From JARROD01 sp037384225 (GTDB lineage Bacteria > Pseudomonadota > Gammaproteobacteria > Pseudomonadales > Cellvibrionaceae), in assembly GCA_037384225.1 (NCBI GenBank), contig JARROD010000060.1, forward strand, positions 1 to 28,204: a stretch of DNA of 28,204 nucleotides, written 5' to 3'. A program made the position numbers and the translations under genes. The first letter of the stretch is position 1; every line of letters begins with the position of its first letter. Of the stretch, positions 22,552 through 28,204 are shown piece after piece. Under the pieces are notes generated by a model that was given only the letters and a program-made list of their open reading frames with translations, did not search any database and was not told the origin of the DNA.

Positions 22552-24063
22552 TCAGTTGCCGTTGTGGACATCGGCAATCCGCTCCGCGAACAAATTCGGA
22601 GAGTGGTTGCTGGGAACCGCATAGCGCTCCAGCACCGCCTGATTCGTAGCCAGTGCTTGATCGTGATCGATCACCATCTGATAGCCCTCTGCATCCTTAA
22701 AGATAACATGGCTGGTGGTGTTATTGCGGAGCAGGTTGCAAAAGTCTTTAAAATTGGTGATCGGCTGCCCGTTAACGGACTGGATAATCCAGTTTTTCCA
22801 GTCGTGGTAGCCCAGATTAACATCGGCGGGCAGAACTTTGAGCGCTACGACCAATTCTTGCTGTTCATTAGAGCTCCAGCGGTTGCGCCAGTGCAGAAAA
22901 TCCACAGGTGCCTTACTGTGCCAATTTTTCCCCCAGCGTTTGATCAGGTTCATATTCAGGGGCACGAAGACAATACCACCGTAGATATAGTATTCCGGCA
23001 GCCGATCGAACTGTTCTTTTTGTACCAGGGTGTAATTGGCACGGTTTTTTCTGGTTTTTATGGCTATTTTTTTGATTTTGCCGGCCCTGGAAATGGTCAG
23101 CTTTACCTTATCGTCGATATGGTGCTGATCTATCGCATACTTGAAATTGGTGCGCATATTGGGGCGAAATTCAATGGAGCGGTCGTCGGCTATGTCATAA
23201 CCATCGATAGAGAGGATAATATCGTTAATCTGTAGTATGTCACTTGCAGGAGAACCGTCAAACACCTTGGCCACCCGCGTGCCTGTCTGGTCGGGGCCCA
23301 GTTTATAGGCGGTTTTCATGGCCGGGCTCTCCATACTCTGAGTGCGGAAGCCCAGATCCGGAAAGCCGTCTTGGATATCATCTTCGGCATCCTCTAATAC
23401 ATGACGTATCACGCTGGGAGGCACGAAGTAGCCGAGATTCTCCGCGCGGCTGCTGGTGTTGGCCTGCATGACCACACCGACGATCTTATGATCGACGATT
23501 ACCGGCCCGCCACTGTTGCCGGGGTTAATGGCCGCATCCAATTGGCCGGCGAGGAGATAGCTGCCGCTGTGAGCATATCGCTGGTGTTCGACGCGGGAGA
23601 GAATGCCTTTGGTAATGCTCAGCGAATTGCCGCCGAACGGATACCCATAGACGGACACTTCCTGTAGTGGCGCCGGCAGTTTGCCGAAGCCAAGTGGGCG
23701 CAGGTTTTTAAAAAAATCATTGTCTTCGACTTCAAGGATTGCCAAGTCCGCCTCGTGGGAAATAAAGGCAACCCTGGCGAGGTATTTTTTCGGATCGCCG
23801 TGTTTTTGCGCCTGAATGTAGCGGGCGTCGGCCAGCACATGAGCGTTGGTTAGAATACGCTTGCCGGCTATTACGGCGCCGGATCCGCTGCTTTGGGCCG
23901 GATTGAGAAGCCGCCAGGGGGTGAAATAGTCTGGAGCTGCTGACGTGGTATAGATTTTTACGACGGCGCGTTTTAGAAGCTCAATTTCCTCTTCACTCTC
24001 GGCTAGCACTGGAACGCTCAAACTGAACAACAGCGCTGCAACCAAATGTTCAAATTTAATCAT
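22552..24063 (-). CDS. exported trypsin-like serine protease with PDZ domains (DegP/HtrA family)
   Basis: 503-residue periplasmic protease. Signal peptide cleaved after VLA (about residue 21). The trypsin domain (about 25-235) contains the full triad: His 75 (LTNAHVLADA), Asp 106 (EADLAIL) and Ser 184 (NPGNSGGP). A first PDZ domain spans about 255-350 (GTRVAKVFDGSPASDILQIN, DIILSIDGYDI), and a long C-terminal region of about 150 residues includes a second PDZ-like unit (WIIQSVNGQPITNFKDF). The layout is closer to plant Deg2/DEGP9-type proteases than to E. coli DegP. It likely handles misfolded or specific exported proteins. It occupies the place where hslO would be expected next to hslR in related genomes. 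Confidence 0.9.
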   Translation of the reverse strand: MIKFEHLVAALLFSLSVPVLAESEEEIELLKRAVVKIYTTSAAPDYFTPWRLLNPAQSSGSGAVIAGKRILTNAHVLADARYIQAQKHGDPKKYLARVAFISHEADLAILEVEDNDFFKNLRPLGFGKLPAPLQEVSVYGYPFGGNSLSITKGILSRVEHQRYAHSGSYLLAGQLDAAINPGNSGGPVIVDHKIVGVVMQANTSSRAENLGYFVPPSVIRHVLEDAEDDIQDGFPDLGFRTQSMESPAMKTAYKLGPDQTGTRVAKVFDGSPASDILQINDIILSIDGYDIADDRSIEFRPNMRTNFKYAIDQHHIDDKVKLTISRAGKIKKIAIKTRKNRANYTLVQKEQFDRLPEYYIYGGIVFVPLNMNLIKRWGKNWHSKAPVDFLHWRNRWSSNEQQELVVALKVLPADVNLGYHDWKNWIIQSVNGQPITNFKDFCNLLRNNTTSHVIFKDAEGYQMVIDHDQALATNQAVLERYAVPSNHSPNLFAERIADVHNGN

Positions 24064-24099
24064 TAAAAGTTACCATCATATTTGTTATATCGGGAACAG

Positions 24100-24492
24100 T
24101 TACAATTGCTCCTCGTTTTTTTCACGAAAGCGGTGGATTTGCCGGCGCTGTTTTTTCGTGGGGCGGCGCGGAGTGTCGTTTTTCATGCCATGCACCGTTT
24201 TGCGCTCAGCCGCACGTTGTTCCCGTAAAGCAAGGCTCTCCGCGGTTTCCCGATAAAGCTGTGCTGCTTCGCTGGCGCCCCGCCTCTGGTCTGTCAAAGC
24301 GGTCACCACAACCGTTTTTTCGTCCCAGCCTTGACGAATTGTCAACATCTGATTGACAGTAATATCCTTACTGGGTTTCACCCGTTGGCCGTCGGCGTGC
24401 ACCTTGCCGCCCTCGATCGCCTGTTTGGCCAAGCTGCGGGTTTTGAAAAACCGCGCCGCCCACAGCCACTTGTCTATTCTAACTTTATCCAT
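24100..24492 (-). CDS. hslR: Hsp15, heat-shock ribosome-associated S4-domain protein
   Basis: 130 residues, the standard Hsp15 length. The N-terminus is an S4 RNA-binding domain (VRIDKWLWAARFFKTRSLAKQAIEGGKVHADGQRVKPS), followed by the Hsp15-specific strand MLTIRQGWDEKTVVV and a basic C-terminal helix (RPTKKQRRQIHRF). Hsp15 binds free 50S subunits carrying stalled nascent chains and returns them to use. The gene lies between yrfG and the protease, in the same order as yrfG-hslR in E. coli, 36 bp before the protease start. Confidence 0.95.
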   Translation of the reverse strand: MDKVRIDKWLWAARFFKTRSLAKQAIEGGKVHADGQRVKPSKDITVNQMLTIRQGWDEKTVVVTALTDQRRGASEAAQLYRETAESLALREQRAAERKTVHGMKNDTPRRPTKKQRRQIHRFREKNEEQL

Positions 24493-24586
24493 GGTGTCTT
24501 TTGGTTCAGTTCGCTCTCTACCCGGGGCTTGCCCCTATGTTGATTGACTGTCGGAAGTTCAGCCGCGAGTGAGCTTTCATTGAGTC

Positions 24587-25249
24587 TCACTCCTTAAGTG
24601 GTGGCATGATTTCGTCAAAGTGTGCAATGGCGGGATAGCCTTCAATATCCAGCGGTTGGCGCTGGCTGTCTGGTTGTTTTATACCCAGAAGGTGGCGAAT
24701 GCCGAATTGTTCCGCCGAGCGCAGTATGCGTACAGTGTCATCAATAAACAATGTTCGCTGCGGATCGAAATGCTCGTGCTGTTGCAGTTGTTTCCAGAAC
24801 GCCCGCGCTTCTTTGGGCTGCTGAAACTGGTGGGAAGAAATAACCATATCCAGCCAACGGTCTATGGCCGTCACCTCGAGTTTGATATTCAGGCTCTGGG
24901 GGTGGGCATTGGTAATCAACACCAGTTTTTTGTCCAGCGCCTGCAGACGGCTTAAAAACTCTATGACGAAAGGCCGCACCTGAATTTTGTCCTTGACTTC
25001 AGCTTTGAGACTGGCGATATCCATTTGCAGTAACTGCGACCAGTGTTCCAGACAATACCACTGCAGAGTGCCTTCGTGGGCTTTAATGTGGCCCATAAGC
25101 TGCTGATTGGCGAGCTGTTCATCGATTCCATGGGTCTGCGCATAGCGCTTTGGGAGGTGAACCAGCCAGAAATAGTTATCGAAATGGAGGTCCAACAGGG
25201 TACCGTCCATATCCAGCAGTACAGTGTCAATGGCTTGCCAGTCAATCAT
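24587..25249 (-). CDS. yrfG: GMP/IMP nucleotidase YrfG (HAD superfamily)
   Basis: 220-residue cytoplasmic phosphatase. HAD motif I is VLLDMDGTLLDLHFD (nucleophile Asp and the DxD Asp), motif II Thr is in LVLITNAH, and the motif III/IV region reads LFIDDTVRILRSAEQFG. The DLHFDNYFWLVHLPKRYA stretch after motif I is characteristic of YrfG. The family dephosphorylates IMP and GMP, a purine-salvage or balance role. The frame ends with the half-stem GAGTGAG at 24567-24592, a small hairpin without a T-run. It is divergent from cysQ. Confidence 0.93.
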   Translation of the reverse strand: MIDWQAIDTVLLDMDGTLLDLHFDNYFWLVHLPKRYAQTHGIDEQLANQQLMGHIKAHEGTLQWYCLEHWSQLLQMDIASLKAEVKDKIQVRPFVIEFLSRLQALDKKLVLITNAHPQSLNIKLEVTAIDRWLDMVISSHQFQQPKEARAFWKQLQQHEHFDPQRTLFIDDTVRILRSAEQFGIRHLLGIKQPDSQRQPLDIEGYPAIAHFDEIMPPLKE

Positions 25250-25385
25250 TTACAGTTAGTTTTCCCTATGCGGCCAACTGGAAGATTTCCCAGTATGCCG
25301 GCAAAATCCTGGATAATGAAGCCCAATGAACGCCGACAATTGACAATTTGGCGCCTTTACGCCTTTTAAGGTGGGTGTACTTCCC

Positions 25386-25391
25386 TATAAT
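25386..25391 (+). promoter_or_regulatory. candidate -10 box of cysQ
   Basis: A perfect TATAAT 103 bp before the cysQ start in the 244-bp yrfG-cysQ spacer. No good -35 is correctly spaced; a TTGACA at 25340-25345 is too far for this box but lies 18 bp before TTTTAA (25364-25369). Which box is used is uncertain. Confidence 0.3.
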
Positions 25392-25493
25392 GGTAGCATC
25401 AAATAAGCACGCAATTGGAACGATAGTCATTCCTGAGCAGCATTTTATCGTGTTACCTTTGGTTTTATAGAGACGTTCCGCAAGGGCCCAGCA

Positions 25494-26360
25494 ATGAAGG
25501 ATTCTACCCCGAGTACCACTATTCCCGCCGATATCGCATTATTAGAACAGGTCATTTGCCTGTGTCAGCGAGCCGGAGAGGCGATTCTCAACGTTTACAA
25601 CCAGAGTCAGGGGGTCGAGGTGGATATCAAGGCCGATGATTCACCTGTAACCGCGGCGGACCTGGCCGCCCACGCAATCCTGGAGCCGGGGTTGACCGCC
25701 TTGCTGGAGGAGGTGCCAGTTTTGTCCGAAGAGTCTCTGTTGCCGCCTTTTAATGTGCGGCGTCAATGGCGGCGTTATTGGATTATCGATCCCCTGGATG
25801 GCACTAAGGAATTTATCAACCGCAACGGGGAATTTACCGTCAATGTCGCTTTGATCGAAAACGGTTGCCCGGTGCTCGGGGTGGTGTTGGTACCCGTAAC
25901 CGGAATCACCTATGCCGGTGTCAAGGGCGTCGGTGCCTTTAAATATGAAAATAGTCATAAGCGCGCTATTGCGGTGCGTACCCTGCTTTCGCGCGCCTCC
26001 GGTGGCTTGCCGGTTGAACTGGTCGCCAGCCGCCGCCACGGTGCCGAAGAGGTGGAGCGCATAATCGATAATATCGCCGCTGAACTGGGGCCGGTGACAA
26101 CCAAGAACATGGGCAGCTCGTTGAAATTATGCCTGGTGGCGGAGGGGGAGGCAGACCTTTATCCCCGGCTGGCCCCCACCTCGGAGTGGGACACCGCTGC
26201 GGCACAGGCCGTGGTGGAAGCGGCCGGCGGCCGGGTGGTCGACGTGGATTTTAGACCGCTACGTTACAACACCAAGGACGATATCCTTAACCCCTACTTT
26301 TACGTGATTGGCGACTCTACATATGACTGGCAGGGATTATTGCGCCGGGAGGGAAAATAA
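25494..26360 (+). CDS. cysQ: 3'(2'),5'-bisphosphate nucleotidase CysQ
   Basis: 288-residue inositol-phosphatase-fold enzyme that removes the 3'-phosphate of PAP, a by-product of sulfate assimilation. Metal-binding signatures are intact: DDSPVTAADLAAH near the N-terminus, PVLSEES with the catalytic Glu, IIDPLDGTKEFINRNGEFTVN (motif DPLDGT with the family-specific KEF), and the C-terminal SEWDTAAAQAVVEAAGG. The ribosome-binding site AAGGG lies about 9 bp before the ATG. In many gammaproteobacteria nudE lies between cysQ and yrfG; here it is absent. Confidence 0.95.
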   Translation: MKDSTPSTTIPADIALLEQVICLCQRAGEAILNVYNQSQGVEVDIKADDSPVTAADLAAHAILEPGLTALLEEVPVLSEESLLPPFNVRRQWRRYWIIDPLDGTKEFINRNGEFTVNVALIENGCPVLGVVLVPVTGITYAGVKGVGAFKYENSHKRAIAVRTLLSRASGGLPVELVASRRHGAEEVERIIDNIAAELGPVTTKNMGSSLKLCLVAEGEADLYPRLAPTSEWDTAAAQAVVEAAGGRVVDVDFRPLRYNTKDDILNPYFYVIGDSTYDWQGLLRREGK

Positions 26361-26428
26361 ATTCCCGCGTCCTGTGCTGTATTGTCTATGCTTGAAGTAA
26401 GCCCTTTACAGGAATATAGAGGTATACA

Positions 26429-26638
26429 ATGCGACACCAGCGTGCGGAACACGTCGGAGTGACCTTCCACAGTATCACCAAGGTCAAAGAACAGCTCATT
26501 CGGGAAATTACCAACCTGGAGCGCCAGCTTGAACACCGGCGAGTCAACGATGACAGCGTGGATTATTCGATGGTGCAGACCTACAAAGAAATGATTCACT
26601 CCCGAAAAGAGATGTTGGGCCATCTTCCCAGAACCTGA
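26429..26638 (+). CDS. small coiled-coil protein of unknown function
   Basis: 69 residues with an AGAGG ribosome-binding site about 8 bp before the ATG. It is highly charged and almost wholly helical: VTFHSITKVKEQLIREITNL and ERQLEHRRVNDDSVDYSMVQ. Heptad-like spacing suggests a coiled-coil hairpin, reminiscent of SlyX-like small proteins but without a motif I can name. There is no signal peptide. It follows cysQ by 68 bp and converges on the GTPase gene with 9 bp between stops. Confidence 0.6.
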   Translation: MRHQRAEHVGVTFHSITKVKEQLIREITNLERQLEHRRVNDDSVDYSMVQTYKEMIHSRKEMLGHLPRT

Positions 26639-26647
26639 GATAGTGTG

Positions 26648-27283
26648 TTACGCCACCTGCAGCAGCGCCATCATGGCTTCAAGCAGTACATTGACATCCT
26701 TGGAACGACGCGTATCGACGGGAAACAGAGGGTAGAATAATTTCTTTTCCCGCATGAACTGATGGTAAAGATCCATCGACGGACAATTGGACTGATCGGT
26801 GTGGGTGATGCCGATGGCAATTGCCGTATGTGCCGTTGTTGAGTATATTGGTGAGTACATTGTTGACGACAATTGTTGCAGAGACCAATCCAGTTCTTCC
26901 AGTGGGGTTCTGGCTGCGTTATTGATCAGAACCGCGATTCCCAATACATTTCCGGTGAAAACCCCTCCCTGGGTTGCCGTGCACTTTGAACTTCGGCTGT
27001 TATGGTTATTCTGATTGTTATAGAGGGTCTCGCGATAGAGGGTCCCGCGGCGAGTCTTATTAAGACGGCGGCCAAGGTGTGTGCCGTACAGTTTGACCCG
27101 CTGGCCACCCTCAAGCAAAATTTCTCCACAATCCATTGCCGCCGAGGTGGGGTGGCGCACAACCGCTGGGTCCGCTTCCCCGTGACCTGTGACTGAATAA
27201 ACAGGTGTTTCACTGAGCGTTGATATCGCTGTGGTTTTACCGGAACCTCTGGCACCAGCAAAAATAATTTTCAGTTCCTTCAT
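26648..27283 (-). CDS. COG2229-type small GTPase with disrupted switch II
   Basis: 211 residues. The P-loop is seen in IIFAGARGSGKTTAIS, and the switch I region contains the family's TSAAMDCGEILL. The expected continuation is KLYGTPGQERF and then LGIAVLINNA; here KLYGT is followed by about 45 residues rich in Asn, Arg and Ser (HLGRRLNKTRRGTLYRE and so on) before LGIAVLINNAARTPLEEL resumes. The G4-like region (IGITHTDQ) and the C-terminus look normal. So the PGQERF switch II motif is missing. Imperfect direct repeats of 15 bp at 26975-26989 and 27082-27096 bound the anomalous stretch. The frame is open throughout, but activity is doubtful. It starts 1 bp after the stop of the upstream gene, so the two form an operon. 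Confidence 0.75.
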   Translation of the reverse strand: MKELKIIFAGARGSGKTTAISTLSETPVYSVTGHGEADPAVVRHPTSAAMDCGEILLEGGQRVKLYGTHLGRRLNKTRRGTLYRETLYNNQNNHNSRSSKCTATQGGVFTGNVLGIAVLINNAARTPLEELDWSLQQLSSTMYSPIYSTTAHTAIAIGITHTDQSNCPSMDLYHQFMREKKLFYPLFPVDTRRSKDVNVLLEAMMALLQVA

Positions 27284-27284
27284 A

Positions 27285-28204
27285 TTAAACTGATCCGATA
27301 ATTTTTTTCATTATTTTTCCAATAAGTTCGGAAGGTGCTTTATATGCCAGGTTCTTCTCAATTCCCAAGGGTGAGTTGTGAATCACTTTTAGCTGACCGA
27401 CCGAATGACAGGCGTTGAGAAAGCCGATGACCCTTCTGCGATTAACGTGTGTATGAGTGGTCAGCTGTTGTGCTGTCATTGGTTGTTTCATCAATGCCGC
27501 GGTCAAGACCAGGTCTTTGGGTGTATGTGGCAGGCGGGTGAAGTCCGGCCATTTATATAACCCAAAAGTCGTATTTCCGGTTAAATCACCGTGCAAAACA
27601 TTGTTGGACAGGTTCAGATAAGTCAACCAGGAAAACTGTTCGAAATCATAGGTAATGAACCCCTCAGTGTTTTCCAGCTTGGCGATTTCCCCATTGCTGG
27701 CTTCCCCGCCGCTACGTACACGATTGAATAAATAGTTTTTATCCCTGTCAAACCACGAATTAAATTGCCTGTGATTTAAAACAATGACTTTGTCCCGTTT
27801 GCAATATCCAATCACGGGTACCGATTGCGCTGTCCAAAGCATAGATGTCGAACTCATTTTAATCCGCGACAGTAAATATTCGGGAATAAATGCCTGGCTG
27901 GAGTCGATATTGCCAACAACAGTCAACCGCGTCGGCAACGATCCGCAGGTATGGTTGAGGAAGTTAATCAGGTTGCCTGCGCGTACGGGTTTTAGCAAAT
28001 AGAGAATATTTTCAGGCGGAGGCGTCTGCGTATAGACCACCAATTTACTGTTTGGAAACTCATTTTTCAGTTTTTGTATATGACTTTTTTTGTAGTCGGT
28101 ATCAACGATCACAAAATCGGCTTCGCCCGCATCGGTTATTTCCCAGTAATGCATTAAACGTGGATTGATAACTTTAAACAAAGAAAAAAATTTACTTCTT
28201 TCTG
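27285..28204 (-). CDS. protein of unknown function with receiver-like N-terminus, partial at the window edge
   Basis: At least 298 residues. The frame is open to the right edge of the window (codons read ..ERSKFFSLFKVINP..), so the true start is outside and the TTG at 28181 is not needed. The first part (ADFVIVDTDYKKSHIQKLKN, then SKLVVYTQ and LLKPVRAGNLINFLN) resembles a degenerate receiver domain: a VDTD-type strand and a late KPVR with Lys, as in response regulators. The C-terminal part (MTAQQLTTHTHVNRRRVIGF, then LNACHSVGQLKVI) could be a winged helix. The family is not recognised. It overlaps no gene and is followed 1 bp later by the GTPase, so a shared signalling role is inferred. Confidence 0.6.
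   Translation of the reverse strand, partial: ERSKFFSLFKVINPRLMHYWEITDAGEADFVIVDTDYKKSHIQKLKNEFPNSKLVVYTQTPPPENILYLLKPVRAGNLINFLNHTCGSLPTRLTVVGNIDSSQAFIPEYLLSRIKMSSTSMLWTAQSVPVIGYCKRDKVIVLNHRQFNSWFDRDKNYLFNRVRSGGEASNGEIAKLENTEGFITYDFEQFSWLTYLNLSNNVLHGDLTGNTTFGLYKWPDFTRLPHTPKDLVLTAALMKQPMTAQQLTTHTHVNRRRVIGFLNACHSVGQLKVIHNSPLGIEKNLAYKAPSELIGKIMKKIIGSV

Noticed and set aside
22105..23235. 376-codon plus-strand frame
   Set aside because: Antisense to the DUF4124 and DegP-like genes, both of which have clear signal peptides and motifs; no ribosome-binding site or recognisable domain in the antisense translation.
24567..24592. Hairpin GAGTGAG/CTCACTC at the yrfG end as a terminator
   Set aside because: Seven-bp stem with a 12-nt loop and no T-run on the minus strand; kept only as a remark.

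Overview
The window looks like chromosome of a marine gammaproteobacterium, probably of the Cellvibrionales type (Saccharophagus/Teredinibacter-like). This placement is an inference. It rests on the housekeeping genes (tex, pckA-hslR-yrfG-cysQ neighbourhood, arfB), a metalloprotease with a GlyGly-CTERM-like tail, and moderate GC content with small palindromic intergenic repeats. No rRNA, tRNA, CRISPR array, transposase or phage gene was seen.

Layout. 1-4.2 kb (+): a GNAT acetyltransferase, the ribosome-rescue hydrolase ArfB, an MscS-type channel, then two MgtE-related genes in tandem, the first without a membrane domain. 4.2-6.6 kb (-): tex, ending 2 bp from the mgtE stop. 6.6-10.7 kb: a sparse accessory stretch with a secreted protein resembling a protease prodomain, a possible pilin remnant, a lipoprotein alpha/beta hydrolase, a hemolysin-III/TrhA membrane protein (+), a VanZ-like protein and a glycine-zipper lipoprotein (-).

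10.7-14.8 kb is the most unusual part. It holds a large secreted M12-type zinc metalloprotease with Ig/cadherin-like repeats and a rhombosortase-type C-terminal signal, translationally coupled (ATGA overlap) to a small lipoprotein, followed by a paralogue of that lipoprotein without its signal peptide. This cassette is surrounded by three copies of a 70-80 bp hairpin repeat, two copies of a 28 bp palindromic repeat (a third lies at the left end of the window) and a perfect 32 bp palindrome just before the protease start codon.

14.8-18.6 kb: a ferritin-like di-iron protein and a divergent AraC/OruR-type regulator, separated by a 401 bp spacer with two different tandem-repeat arrays and an interrupted palindrome; then a DUF819 membrane protein converging on the regulator. 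18.6-20.4 kb (-): yccF and an M24B aminopeptidase.

20.4-26.4 kb: a version of the conserved yrfG-hslR-hslO-pckA / cysQ neighbourhood. hslO is absent from its usual place, where a DegP-like protease and a DUF4124 protein are found, and nudE is absent between yrfG and cysQ. 26.4-28.2 kb: a 69-aa coiled-coil protein (+) and, on the minus strand, a two-gene module of a partial unknown protein with a receiver-like N-terminus and a COG2229-type small GTPase. The switch-II region of the GTPase appears rewritten by an insertion flanked by imperfect direct repeats.

Family assignments come from reading motifs in the translations; no database search was possible.
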